Assembly (NCBI GenBank): GCA_016197205.1
Contig: JACPWG010000142.1
Location: 1 to 64,000, forward strand
Length of the DNA stretch: 64,000 nucleotides
Source of the DNA: Planctomycetota bacterium
GTDB taxonomy: Bacteria > Planctomycetota > MHYJ01 > WSZJ01 > JACPWG01
Reading direction: 5' to 3'
In this document: piece by piece, positions 24,971 to 33,820 of the stretch
How positions within the stretch are numbered: position 1 is the stretch's first letter
Layout of the letters: every line of letters begins with the position of its first letter
Notes under the pieces: generated by a model
Database searches by the model: none
What the model was told of the DNA's origin: nothing
What the model saw: only the letters and a program-made list of their open reading frames with translations
Position numbers and translations under genes: made by a program

Positions 24971-25457
24971 GTACCGCTCCACGGAAGTCGGTGACCACTA
25001 GCCGATGGCCGCAACCGAAGGGACGGGCCACCGAAGACGCCGAAAATACCGAATGACGAGACTCTTGAAAATCGCTGGGCGCAGCCGATCCGAACCGCGA
25101 CCGTGAGGGAGCGGTCTCAGCGCGTCCTTCGGTTCCCTCGAGTTCGGTGCCGCAACCGATTGCCTGGTGGCCCGTTGACGAACTCCGGACACAAGCGTCA
25201 ACTCCGCCACGGCGAATCGTAACCCATGCGGTCGTTCGCGCGGGCCGGAGGCCCGCGCCCCCAGGCATCGTGTCTGGACTTCGTCAACGGTCCACCAGGG
25301 GGGGAGAATTTGTTGCCGAAAAAACACTCTGCTGCGCGATGGTGACACCCATGCACGACGCTTCCACGGATTCGCACTTTGTGAAATCCCCTGAAATCCG
25401 TGAAATCTGTGGTTTCCCTGGGGTTCGCTCTCGGCAGGAAGGTCGTAGGAAAAACGC
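24971..25457. other. Intergenic repeat cluster (families A, C, B and short-period repeats)
   Basis: No gene. It holds the left end of family A (24971-25009), starting at the base after the amiC stop; a CACCGAAGACGCCGAAAATA array (25030-25060); a family C copy (25093-25118) with about 50 nt of extended homology to the copy at 37317; family B copy 2 (25165-25297); and a GAAATC-rich array ending AAATCTGTGGTTT (25378-25414). Confidence 0.75.
25165..25297. repeat. Dispersed repeat family B, copy 2
   Basis: Ends TGGTGGCCCGTTGACGAACT and the inverse CTTCGTCAACGGTCCACCA. The central hairpin GCGCGGGCCGGAGGCCCGCG is flanked by CCCCCAGGCATCGTG. It runs in the opposite orientation to copy 1. Confidence 0.85.
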
Positions 25458-26081
25458 ATGATTCCCCGAACACGCATCGCGCCGCTCGCGGCCGCCGGGC
25501 TATCCCTGTGCCTGTCGCTGCCGCTCATCGGTTGCAGCATCTTCGGCTCCGGCTCGAAAGACGTCCGAGGCGTGCTCTCCCCGGACGCGGACGTCCGGCG
25601 CGAGGCGATCGTCTCGATGGGCGCCACGCGGGACCCCGCGGCGATCCCGGTCCTCGCGGACCGGCTGCTGAAGGACCCTGACGACCTCGTGCGTGCCGCC
25701 TCGGCGCGCGCCCTCGGCCGGATCCGGACGCGGACCACGGGCCCCTACCTGGTCGCGGCCCTCAAGGACGACAGCACGCGCGTGCGCTGGGACGCCTGCG
25801 AGGCGCTGGCCGACGTGCAGGACCCCGCCACTTCCCACGACCTGACGAAAATCCTCGACAGCGATGAGGACGCTGACTGCCGGCGCGCGGCCGCCAAAGC
25901 GCTCGGGACCCTCGCGAACCCGGACGCGGCGGAGGCCCTGATCGCCGCCCTGGGCGATCGGGACGAGGGGGTGCGCAAGGCCTCCCTCAAGGCCCTGGAA
26001 CGGATCTCGGGGAAGTCCCTCGGCCCCGAGCGCGCGCCCTGGGAGGAATGGTATCGCGCGTCGAGGCCCGCCGGCCAATGA
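25458..26081 (+). CDS. HEAT-repeat lipoprotein
   Basis: A 207-aa protein with a signal peptide and lipobox (SLPLIGC, Cys near residue 26) followed by four to five HEAT repeats, helical pairs of about 30 residues (PDADVRREAIVSMGATRD, PDDLVRAASARALGRI, DDSTRVRWDACEALADVQD, DADCRRAAAKALGTL, RDEGVRKASLKALERI). It is probably anchored to a membrane on the periplasmic side and acts as a binding scaffold. The downstream UPF0104 membrane protein starts inside its stop codon (ATGA), so the two are coupled and perhaps form a complex. No specific partner can be named. Confidence 0.87.
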   Translation: MIPRTRIAPLAAAGLSLCLSLPLIGCSIFGSGSKDVRGVLSPDADVRREAIVSMGATRDPAAIPVLADRLLKDPDDLVRAASARALGRIRTRTTGPYLVAALKDDSTRVRWDACEALADVQDPATSHDLTKILDSDEDADCRRAAAKALGTLANPDAAEALIAALGDRDEGVRKASLKALERISGKSLGPERAPWEEWYRASRPAGQ

Positions 26082-27331
26082 AGAAGAAGTGGCTCGGCCC
26101 GCTCGTCCGCATCACCGTCAGCGCCCTCCTGATCACCTATGTCTGCACCCTCATCCAGTTCAAGGACGTCAAGGCCACGCGGTTCGTGCTCCGCTCCTCG
26201 AAAGAGGCCGTGGCCGGCATCGTCCTGGAGCGCGAGGGCGGACGGATCCGCGTCCAGCCCCTCGCCGGGAAGCCCGTCCTGCTCGACATCACCGACGTCG
26301 CGAGCGAGTCGACCTTCGTGCAGAAGGGCTTCCTCACCCTCCTCTCGGAAATGGACCTCCGCATCTATCTCCCGATTTCCCTCATCTGGTTCGTGCCGTT
26401 CCTGATCGACGTGGAGCGCTGGCGCGTGCTGCTGCGCGTGCAGGGTCTCCGGATCGGTTTCTTCGACGCCCTGCGCCTCACCTACATCGGGATCTTCCTC
26501 TCCAACATCCTCCCCGGCGTCACCGGCGGCGACGTGGCGAAGGCGGTCCTCCTGGCCCCCTCCACGCAGCGCAAGACGCGGATGGTCACCAGCGTGATGG
26601 CCGACCGCGTGATCGGCCTCATCGCGCTCGCCTTCGTGGCCGCCGTCGTCATCCTCTTCCACCTCGGCGACCCGGTCTTCCACGGGCCGGCGAAGCTCGT
26701 CGCGCTCTTCCTCGGGGGCGCGACGGTCTTCTTCACGCTCTACTACAACAAGCGGCTCCGCGCGACGCGCCTGTTTCTGTGGATCCGGGACGAGATGCCC
26801 GGCCACCAGATCGTAAGGGAAATCGACGAGGCCGTGCACGATTTCCGCTCGGCCCGCAAGGCCATGGCCTGGACCTTCGTCCTCTCCCTCGGCGCCCACA
26901 CGTCGACGATCCTCGCGGGCTACGGCTTCGCCCAGGCCCTGGGCATCTCCCACATCCGCGTGGAGCACTACTTCTCGTTCGTCCCCCTGATCGCGATCAC
27001 CGCCGCCCTCCCGATCAGCATCTCCGGCTGGGGCGTGGCGGAAGGGGGCTACGCGCTCTTCTTCAAGACGGTGCTGGGTCCGCTCGGGGTGGCCGCCGAG
27101 GTCGCCGTGACCCAGGCGGTCACGCTCTCGATCCTCGGCCGGCTCACCACCATCGCCTACTCGGTGCCGGGCGGCCTCTGCCTCATGTTCGCCAAGTCCC
27201 GGTACGCGGTCCGCGAAGAGACGGTCGCTGGGATGGCGGAAGGCGCGGAAACCACGGCGGGCGAGCCGCAGCCCTCGTCGCCGCCGCAGCAGCCGCCGCC
27301 GCCAGGGCTTGAGCCGAAGGCGTCCACCTGA
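26078..27331 (+). CDS. UPF0104/lysylphosphatidylglycerol synthase-like flippase domain membrane protein
   Basis: A polytopic inner-membrane protein of about 417 aa. After the first membrane helix (VRITVSALLITYVCTLI) there is an inserted soluble segment of about 70 residues, then seven or so further helices with the family motif RLTYIGIFLSNILPGVTGGDVAKA and a second SISGWGVAEGGYALFF. This matches the MprF N-terminal/AglD-like flippase domain, without the synthase domain. The C-terminus is Pro/Gln-rich. The start ATG overlaps the stop of the HEAT lipoprotein gene by 4 nt. Lipid-linked substrate transfer across the membrane is inferred from the family only. Confidence 0.87.
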   Translation: MKKKWLGPLVRITVSALLITYVCTLIQFKDVKATRFVLRSSKEAVAGIVLEREGGRIRVQPLAGKPVLLDITDVASESTFVQKGFLTLLSEMDLRIYLPISLIWFVPFLIDVERWRVLLRVQGLRIGFFDALRLTYIGIFLSNILPGVTGGDVAKAVLLAPSTQRKTRMVTSVMADRVIGLIALAFVAAVVILFHLGDPVFHGPAKLVALFLGGATVFFTLYYNKRLRATRLFLWIRDEMPGHQIVREIDEAVHDFRSARKAMAWTFVLSLGAHTSTILAGYGFAQALGISHIRVEHYFSFVPLIAITAALPISISGWGVAEGGYALFFKTVLGPLGVAAEVAVTQAVTLSILGRLTTIAYSVPGGLCLMFAKSRYAVREETVAGMAEGAETTAGEPQPSSPPQQPPPPGLEPKAST

Positions 27332-27490
27332 CGAAGGCTCAGGTTCAAGGCTCAAGGCTCAATGCTCAAGGTTCAAGCAAGTCTCAAGACTCAAGGTTCA
27401 ACCCCTCGTTCGCGTGCGTGACCGAATTACCGGCAACCCTTCGACGAAGGAAATGGGTGTGGCTACTTTCGGACGCCATGCCCCCGAGTC

Positions 27491-27613
27491 GAGGCCACGG
27501 AGAAGACCAGCCACAGAGTTCACAGAGGAGGGTAACCTTAACGTGCGCATCATTTTCTGTTAGTTCTCCGTGTCCTCCGTGCCCTCTGTGGCTCGTATCG
27601 TCTCCGTGGCCTC
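27491..27613. repeat. Inverted element with CACAGAG/CTCCGTG tandem units
   Basis: The outer 13-bp arms GAGGCCACGGAGA and TCTCCGTGGCCTC are perfect inverse complements. Within them, GCCACAGAGTTCACAGAGGA on the left faces repeated CTCCGTGTCCTCCGTG and CTCTGTGGC on the right. Confidence 0.8.
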
Positions 27614-27665
27614 GCGGCTCTGCCGTCGAGGAGGAGGCACGCCCGAAGGAATTCGGTGAACCTCA

Positions 27666-27864
27666 GTACCGCTCCACGGAAGTCGGTGGCCAATAGGCGA
27701 TGGCAAGTTTGGCCGCCCGCGAGGCGCGCGAGCGAGGCGTAGCCGTGGAGAACTACGGCGAGCGAGCGCAACACTTGCACCCCGAAGCGCCGCAGCGCGA
27801 AGGGGGGGAAGCGGGCGGCCAAAATCGCCGAGCAAAGGGGTCACCCAATTCCGTGGGGCGGTAC
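27666..27864. repeat. Dispersed repeat family A, full copy 2 (about 199 bp)
   Basis: Same ends as the copy at 7447 (GTACCGCTCCACGGAAGTCG; CAATTCCGTGGGGCGGTAC), nearly identical length, roughly 90 percent alike by eye. TCA sits directly outside both ends, a possible 3-bp target duplication. Confidence 0.82.
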
Positions 27865-27895
27865 TCAGCGTTCACGACTCCGGCCTCCCGGAGCA

Positions 27896-28789
27896 TTGAG
27901 GCTTGAACCCTTGACTCCGAGACGCACCCCCCGGATCGATGTTGAAGGTCCACCAGCCGCCGCTCCCCCGCCCCCGCCCGCGCCGCCCCCCCCTCGACTC
28001 GACCGGCCCATCCCCTCTCCCGGCGAGGCGCTCTGCCTCGTCTTCATCATCGCCGTCCTGACCCTCGCCGCGGGCGTGCTGGGCCAAACGTCCCCCGTCT
28101 TCCGCGCGGCCGCGGTCTCGCTCGCGGTTTTCCTCTTCCCTACGGTCACCTATGCCCTGCTCTACGGCCACGACCTTCGCCGGACCTTCCGGCTGCACCC
28201 GCTCCCCGCGGCGAGCCTCCTCCTCGCCCTCGCCGTCGCCGTCGGCGCCTTCGTCCTGCTGCGAGAGCTGACGTGGTTCCTGCATCAATTCATGCCGCCG
28301 CAGGTCGAGGCCATGCGCCGGATGGAGGCGGACGTCCGGGAGATCCTGGCCCACGGGCCGGGCATGTCCCTTCTCGTCATCGCCCTCCTGCCGGCGATCG
28401 CCGAGGAGTCGCTCTTCCGGGGCTTCCTCCTCTCCGCGCTGGCGCCTTGGCTGGGACGCGCGGCGGCGATCTTCGTCAGCGCCCTCCTCTTCGGCCTGCT
28501 GCACCATTTTCCCTCCCAACAGATCGCGATGGTCTTCCTGGGCACGCTGTACGGAGCCGCGGTCCTTCGCACAGGAAGCCTCCTCTTCAGCCTCATCGCG
28601 CACGCGACCAACAACGCGCTGGTCCTCCTCTGCCTGGAGGTCCCCTTCTTCCGGAGCATCCCGTGGCTCGCCGGCGAAGCCCCGGTCCCGCCCCTCCCGC
28701 TCGCGTGCGCGTCGGTCATCGTCGCCTGCGGCCTCTACGTCACCGGCGATCGCGATCCGAACCGCGAAGCGCAGGGGACGCGGGGGTAA
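27896..28789 (+). CDS. CPBP family intramembrane metalloprotease
   Basis: A polytopic membrane protein (about 297 aa) of the CPBP/Abi (CAAX protease-like) family. A Pro-rich cytoplasmic leader is followed by about seven to eight hydrophobic helices. The catalytic motif EExxxR is seen in AIAEESLFRGFLL, with the second-motif His residues in FGLLHHFPS and the third motif HATNNALVLL. The TTG start with GGAG just upstream is the best choice, as repeat A ends 31 nt before it. The substrate is unknown; family members process prenylated proteins or bacteriocin-type peptides. Confidence 0.87.
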   Translation: MRLEPLTPRRTPRIDVEGPPAAAPPPPPAPPPPRLDRPIPSPGEALCLVFIIAVLTLAAGVLGQTSPVFRAAAVSLAVFLFPTVTYALLYGHDLRRTFRLHPLPAASLLLALAVAVGAFVLLRELTWFLHQFMPPQVEAMRRMEADVREILAHGPGMSLLVIALLPAIAEESLFRGFLLSALAPWLGRAAAIFVSALLFGLLHHFPSQQIAMVFLGTLYGAAVLRTGSLLFSLIAHATNNALVLLCLEVPFFRSIPWLAGEAPVPPLPLACASVIVACGLYVTGDRDPNREAQGTRG

Positions 28790-30570
28790 CAGGGAGTCCC
28801 AGCGCAGCCGATGGCCGCAAACAAAGGGACGAGCCACCGAAGACGCCGAAAACACCGAAAGACGACACTCTTGCGAACCGATGGGCGCAGCCGATCAGAA
28901 CCGCGACCGTGAGGGAGCGATCTCAGCGCGTCTTTCGGATCCCTCGGGCTCAGTCCCGCGTGCAATCGACGGAGAACCGCGAATTTCGCCAATTTCGCGA
29001 ATTTTCTGTTGGGAATTCGTTGCCAAAAAAACAAGCTTTCGGGCTGTTGTGTCACAGGGGGGGACGAAGAGACCGAACCGCCAAGTGCTGAACTCTTGCG
29101 CATCGAAGCTGGTCGGACCGACGCCCCGTCAGGGCCACACGGCGTCCGGCTGCGACACGGTACCGCGACCGTGAGGGATCGGCCTCGGCGCGTCCTCGCG
29201 CCTGCGTGGGTTCGATCCCGCCGACAGGCAGGGAACGGCCAAGGAGGTCGATTCGCGAGAGCTGAAGAATTGCGCGACGGTAGCAAGGGCACCGGAAGGT
29301 CCGGGGGGATGCGCCGTGGGGGCGCCCCTTGTGGGCGCCCTGACTCGGTGAGGCCACATGGGCACCAGTCCCTCCGAGCCCACCAGGGCGGGCACAAGGC
29401 CCGTCCCTACGAGGTTGAGACGAGGGCGCGCCCGGAGGTTTCGCCTGCTCACGGTCGCCAGGTTGTGTTGCTACAGTGTCGGAATTGCGCACACTACGCG
29501 AATTACCGGACTCTTGGGCTTCGGGCCAATTGGTCGAGCCCTTTCCCTCAAGTCCTCCCTTCGGCCCGGCTGAGGGCAGGCTCGGAGCCGGGCCGAGGGA
29601 TGACAATCCGGGGGAGCGCCCAAGCGGTTGGAGCAAAACGCAAAAGTTCAGGGGACTGGCGCCGTGACCGCGGGTCGGGTTCCGTGTTGGCGGTGAAGCC
29701 GAGTGCGACTCGAGCGTACCCCGCCGGCGGCGCAAAGGAGGCTGGCCTGCCCGGCGGACCGGAGTCGCAGCGACGCGCATCGATCGGCTTGGAGGCCGCA
29801 CGGGTCTTGTCCGAGGTGTCCCGGGTCTTGACGGCGAAACGGGAGCGTGGAACGTTTGACAGCCCCGTCTCGGTGCGGGCGCCACTTGCGAGGGAGCAAC
29901 GAATGGTGCTTCAACTGAAGGGCCCTTCCCGGCCAAGGCAATCCTCCACTCGATGCTATTCCTCGGCCGCATTTGCGCGAGCAGCGCAACTCCGTACTGG
30001 AGGTCACGGCGGGCTCGAGGTGGGAGCTTCATCGCCTCGCCTTCGAAGGCGACCTCGCCCTGCCGGTCTACCGACTTCGGAAGGTCGGGTAGCCCTGCCC
30101 GCTTCACGCCCACGGCGCGCCCCATCATCGTACAGCGGACCACCCATTTCCCCCGACTCGAAACACGCCCACGCTCCGTCGCCTCAGGTTCCGACCTACG
30201 GTATTCACCCTAGACTCCGGACGCAATCGTCGGTCGCAGTCCCTACGGTGTTCGCCCGAGCAGCGGTTTGGCACTGGCCCGGAGCCCTTCCCGAGGCGCC
30301 TGGCCCACGGTCTACGTGTACCGGTGGCTTTTGGGCCGGGACACAGGAGAACAAGCTTCGAGCGGTTGGCGGAACAGGATCAACGGGATACGGCATCGGA
30401 AGATCCAGTTGATCCTGGATTCTGTAAAAAAAATCGCAAGCGTCCGGAAGGGGAGTGTCGGTCTCTCCGTGCATCCTCCGGGGCTCCGTGCCTCCGTGGT
30501 GATACGCACCTCCCTGAGAACGATCACCAAAGAGCGACCGGGGGCGCGAAAGGCCGGCAGGGCCGTTTGC

Positions 30571-30591
30571 GGGCACGGCGGCACCGTGCCC
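30571..30591. repeat. Palindromic repeat family F, copy 1
   Basis: GGGCACGGC-GGC-ACCGTGCCC hairpin. Relatives are at 47368-47389 and 56701-56721. Confidence 0.65.
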
Positions 30592-30788
30592 CCGCCGAAG
30601 GTCGCCCATCGCAGCGGGCACCCCGGAGTCGGACCTTGCCCGCCTTTCGACGAAGCACCCTCGCCGTGTCGCAAGAAAGGCAATTCGCGAAGTCGGCGAA
30701 ATTCGCGGTTTCGTCCCCCGTCCTCCCGCTCCCCCCCCTCCACTCCCCGGCCTCCCCCTCTTCGCGGTCCCGTCCCCCGCGTTTTCGC

Positions 30789-30818
30789 TTGAATTCGGAG
30801 TCGCGGGCGAGCTATCAT
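30789..30818 (+). promoter_or_regulatory. Predicted promoter of the PP2C phosphatase gene
   Basis: TTGAAT (30789-30794), 18 nt, TATCAT (30813-30818). The gene starts 130-140 nt downstream, giving a long leader. Confidence 0.45.
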
Positions 30819-30958
30819 CGGCTTCGGTGCTCCGTCGGCCTCGGGAGTCCGGACGGTCGGTCTCCGCGCGCCCCACCTCGCGGCGGCCGGCTCTCCCGAG
30901 GTCGGCTCGGCATCCCCCGGTTCGACCCCCCGAAGGAGTCCCAACCATTCATCTCCTC

Positions 30959-31720
30959 ATGGCCGGCCGGTCGGACATGGGCCGGAAGCGGAAGAACAAC
31001 GAGGACTCCTACTTCTTTTCGGAAGGGGACGGGCTCTGCATCGTCGCGGACGGCATGGGCGGTCTCGACGCGGGCGAGGTCGCCAGTTCCATGGCGATCC
31101 AGTCCCTGTCGCGCCAGATCATTTACTCCTCCCCCACCGAGATCCTCCAGGGCGGGGAGACCGACGTCAACCTGACCCTCGGCCGCTTCACGCACCTCTT
31201 CGCCGACTGGCTCCGGAAGACCAACGAGGAAATCCACTCCCGGGTGGCGAAGGATCCCCTGGGGCGGAAGATGGGGACGACGGTGGCGCTCCTTTACATG
31301 AAGGACGACTATGCCATCCTGGCGGGGGTCGGCGATACGAGGATCTACCGCTTGCGCGGGGAGAAGCTGTCCCAAGTGAGCCACGACCACAGTTGGGTGG
31401 GCGAGCTGTCGCGGTTGAAGGACGTGAAGATCGAGCCGGCGATCCTGGCGCGGTACAAGAACGTCCTGACGCGCGCGCTGGGGGTGGCGGAGGCCGTGGA
31501 GCCCGACATCCAGGTCGTGAAGCTCGAGGTGGGGGACACGTACCTCCTTTGCACCGACGGGCTGACCAACATGGTGAACGACATGGAGATCGAGAGCATC
31601 ATCGTGAACGCGGAAGGGGACTTGAAGCAGGCGGTGGACTACCTGATCCACATGGCGAACCATCGGGGCGGGATCGACAACATCACGGTCGTGCTCAACA
31701 AGGTCGCGGCCGACACGTAG
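30959..31720 (+). CDS. PP2C-family Ser/Thr protein phosphatase
   Basis: A cytoplasmic metal-dependent phosphatase (253 aa from the ATG at 30959) that probably reverses the Ser/Thr kinases in this window. Motifs are RSDMGRKRKNNEDSY, IVADGMGGLDAGE (metal Asp), GTTVALLYM, AGVGDTRIYRLRG, LLCTDGLTNMV and HRGGIDNITVVL, all typical of PP2C/Stp. The ATG has no ribosome-binding site at normal distance. In the same frame, 12 nt upstream, an ATT codon (30947) sits exactly 8 nt after AAGGAG, and starting there restores the expected first beta strand (HLLMAG). The true start may therefore be a rare AUU. No membrane segment is seen. Confidence 0.92.
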   Translation: MAGRSDMGRKRKNNEDSYFFSEGDGLCIVADGMGGLDAGEVASSMAIQSLSRQIIYSSPTEILQGGETDVNLTLGRFTHLFADWLRKTNEEIHSRVAKDPLGRKMGTTVALLYMKDDYAILAGVGDTRIYRLRGEKLSQVSHDHSWVGELSRLKDVKIEPAILARYKNVLTRALGVAEAVEPDIQVVKLEVGDTYLLCTDGLTNMVNDMEIESIIVNAEGDLKQAVDYLIHMANHRGGIDNITVVLNKVAADT

Positions 31721-31795
31721 GCGGACCCGGCGACGCGACCGCACGCACGCGGGGCGGGTCGGCGGCAGGCGAACTTCGGGCGGGCCTGAAATCCC

Positions 31796-31823
31796 TTGAC
31801 CGATTTCGGCCCTTCGCTATAAT
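31796..31823 (+). promoter_or_regulatory. Promoter of tRNA-Leu
   Basis: TTGACC (31796-31801), 16 nt, TATAAT (31818-31823), 13 nt before the mature tRNA. Near-consensus sigma70. Confidence 0.85.
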
Positions 31824-31836
31824 CTCGGCTTCCCGT

Positions 31837-31923
31837 GCGGAAGTGGCGGAACTGGCAGACGCGCTAGGTTCAGGACCTAGTGGCCTCACGGTCATGGGGG
31901 TTCAACTCCCCCCTTCCGCACCA
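31837..31923 (+). tRNA. tRNA-Leu (anticodon CAG)
   Basis: A cloverleaf can be drawn. Acceptor GCGGAAG pairs with CTTCCGC; anticodon stem CTAGG/CCTAG encloses the loop TTCAGGA, giving anticodon CAG. A long variable arm (class II) and T arm GGGGGTTCAACTCCCCC follow; CCA is encoded (31921-31923). A strong promoter lies upstream and a U-rich terminator downstream, so it is a single-gene unit. Confidence 0.97.
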
Positions 31924-31939
31924 ATCGACGCCCCCGAAC

Positions 31940-31972
31940 GCCCGGCAGCCCAGGCTGTCGGGCTTTTTTTTT
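31940..31972 (+). terminator. Intrinsic terminator of tRNA-Leu
   Basis: GCCCGGCAGC pairs with GCTGTCGGGC (one G-U) and is followed by T9, 17 nt after the tRNA CCA. Confidence 0.9.
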
Positions 31973-32028
31973 AAAACTCGCCCGCGAGGCGGCACCGGCG
32001 GAAGGTCGCTCGGCACCGGCGTTGGGGC

Positions 32029-32057
32029 TTGCCTCCCGCCCCAAAGAGGGGTAGAAT
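32029..32057 (+). promoter_or_regulatory. Predicted promoter of the hybrid histidine kinase gene
   Basis: TTGCCT (32029-32034), 17 nt, TAGAAT (32052-32057), about 95 nt before the GTG start. Confidence 0.55.
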
Positions 32058-32152
32058 AGGTCTTGGAGCCCTGGGGCCGCAGGCCCGCGCCGCGCTGCGC
32101 CCCCGGACGGCAGGGGTTCGTCCCCAAAACCGGCCGAAAGCGGGAGAGCTTC

Positions 32153-33793
32153 GTGGACGATTTGGCCGGCGCCGCGAAACCGATGGGCGCGCCGGACGCA
32201 GCCTGGCTTGCGGAGACCTCGCCCGACGGGCTCTTCGCGCTGGACGCGGAGCTGCGACTGGTCTTTCACAATGCGACCTTCGCCCGGCTGCTCGGCCGCG
32301 CGGGGGAGGACCTGCGAGGCAGCCCCTGCTCGAGCCTGTTCTCGTGCCGCGGCGCGACGGACGCGGAGGGGCCCTGCGCGGTCCGGTGCGCGCTCCGCAC
32401 GCGGCTGGAGGCCGGGGCAGCGACGGTCCTCGAGGAGCTCCCCATCGGCCCAGGGGATCCCCTGCCGCGGCGGGCCGAGGTCGTGCTCGCCCGCGTGGCG
32501 GACACGGGTCGGGGTCGGGCCGCCTATGCGGGCTCCTTGCGCGACCCTTTTCCGCGCGAACAGGCCCGTCGCCGGCAGGCCGATTTCCTGGACCTGATGG
32601 GTCACGAGCTGCGCACGCCCCTGGTTTCGATCAAGGGCTATACCGACCTGATCCTCTTCGAGCGGCTGGGCCCCGTCGAGCGCCGGCAAAAAAAAGGTTT
32701 GGCGATCGTCATGCGAAACGTGGATCGCCTCCTCGGGCTGATCCAGAACATGCTTTCGCACGCCAAGCTCGCCGCCGGGGGACTCAAGCCGAGGCCGCGG
32801 GCCTTCGCGCTCCAGAAGGCGCTCCAACGCGCCGGCGACGCCCTTGTCCCGGATTTCGCGGCACGGGGGCTCAGCTTCGAAATGCGTTGTCCCGAACCGG
32901 AGCTCGCCGTCCGCGGGGACGAGGACCTCCTCGTCCAGGTGCTTCGAAATCTCCTGGCCAACGCGGTGCGGGCCTCCCCCTACGGAGGCAGAATCCGCCT
33001 GGACGCGGTTCCGGACGAGCCGGCGGGCCAGGTCGTGGTCAGGTTGGAGGACCAGGGCTGCGGTCTCGCCGCGTCCGCCTTCGCGGCGCTCCTGTCCCCC
33101 GGGTGGGGAACGAGCACGGCCCCGCCCGTACGCGGGATCGCCGGCGGCGGGGGCGTCGGTCTCGGGATGGGGATCATCCATGGGATCCTCGCCCTGCACG
33201 GGACCCGGCTCACGGGCGAGAGCCTGGAAGGGGAAGGCACCCGTTTCGCTTTTCGGCTGCCGCTGACCGAGGAACCGGTGGCGGCGCCGGCGCCGGCGCC
33301 GGAGAGCAGGGCCGGTTTCGGGTCGGCCGCCAGGCCCGCGAGCGCGCCTCGACGCAGGGTGCTCGTGGTCGATGACGACGACGACGTCCGCAACACCCTG
33401 CGGGACACGCTGGAGACCGGCGGCTATGCCGTGCTCCCGGCGGAGACGGGCGAACAGGCGTTGTCGGTGGTCGACCACAATGAGGTCGATTTCGTACTCC
33501 TGGACGTCGCGATGAAAGAGATGGACGGGATCGAGCTGTGCCGAAGGCTCAAGGGCCGCGAAGGCGGCCGGCACGTGCCCGTGTACATGATGACCGCGGC
33601 CACGTCCAGGGAGCTGCGCGTCCGTTCCTTCCAGGCCGGGGCGGACGGGTTCCTGGAGAAGCCGTTCAGCGGGGAAGTCCTCCTGGGCGTGGTGGAGAAA
33701 GTGCTCCACGGCGCGGTGGTCCGCGCGGTCGCGCCCGGAGGGGCGGACGGAGGACCGGGGCCCGTCGCGCCCGGCCAAGTTCCGCTCCGCTGA
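32153..33793 (+). CDS. Hybrid histidine kinase (PAS-HisKA-HATPase-receiver)
   Basis: A soluble sensor kinase of about 546 aa without membrane helices. A PAS-like sensor (residues about 15-130: LFALDAELRLVFHNATFARLL) includes a Cys-rich stretch (PCSSLFSCRG, GPCAVRC) that could bind a cofactor. The HisKA phospho-acceptor is in LMGHELRTPL near 150. The ATPase domain follows with N box LRNLLANAVRAS, G1 LEDQGCGL and G2 GVGLGMGIIHGI. An Ala/Pro linker leads to a receiver with Asp in DFVLLDVA (about 450) and Lys in EKPF. The GTG at 32153 follows GGGAGAGC. The single-receiver gene 170 nt downstream may be its partner. Confidence 0.9.
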   Translation: MDDLAGAAKPMGAPDAAWLAETSPDGLFALDAELRLVFHNATFARLLGRAGEDLRGSPCSSLFSCRGATDAEGPCAVRCALRTRLEAGAATVLEELPIGPGDPLPRRAEVVLARVADTGRGRAAYAGSLRDPFPREQARRRQADFLDLMGHELRTPLVSIKGYTDLILFERLGPVERRQKKGLAIVMRNVDRLLGLIQNMLSHAKLAAGGLKPRPRAFALQKALQRAGDALVPDFAARGLSFEMRCPEPELAVRGDEDLLVQVLRNLLANAVRASPYGGRIRLDAVPDEPAGQVVVRLEDQGCGLAASAFAALLSPGWGTSTAPPVRGIAGGGGVGLGMGIIHGILALHGTRLTGESLEGEGTRFAFRLPLTEEPVAAPAPAPESRAGFGSAARPASAPRRRVLVVDDDDDVRNTLRDTLETGGYAVLPAETGEQALSVVDHNEVDFVLLDVAMKEMDGIELCRRLKGREGGRHVPVYMMTAATSRELRVRSFQAGADGFLEKPFSGEVLLGVVEKVLHGAVVRAVAPGGADGGPGPVAPGQVPLR

Positions 33794-33820
33794 AGGCGGG
33801 GACCGGGAAGCGCAGCCAGG

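Larger units (their letters stand above)
27332..27895. other. Intergenic repeat region
   Basis: No gene. It holds a TCAAGG(C/T)-type heptamer array (27334-27402), an ATGGGTGTGGCTACTTTC motif at 27451 also found at 15058 before the damaged SDR gene, the inverted element 27491-27613 and a full family A copy (27666-27864). Confidence 0.75.
28790..30946. other. 2.1-kb region without a credible gene, rich in repeats
   Basis: The open frames that cross it (for example plus 29009-30412) read through repeat DNA, overlap antisense frames of equal length and show no protein-like motifs. Visible elements are: a CCGAAGACGCCGAAAACACC array (28838-28868); family C copies (28899-28924, 29161-29187); an AATTTCGC-unit array (28979-29003); a hairpin GGGCGCCCCTTGTGGGCGCCC (29320-29340) next to GGCGGGCACAAGGCCCGTCC; an A8 tract (30426); a CTCCGTG array (30465-30500); family F hairpin (30571-30591); and an AATTCGCG array near 30682. 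The stretch 29650-30240 has no recognisable feature and could be a decayed gene. Confidence 0.6.

Noticed and set aside
29009..30412. 467-aa open frame on plus in the repeat-rich gap
   Set aside because: It passes through repeat families C, the GGCGGGCACAAGG hairpin and short-period arrays. The encoded protein has no consistent composition, and an equal-size antisense frame exists.
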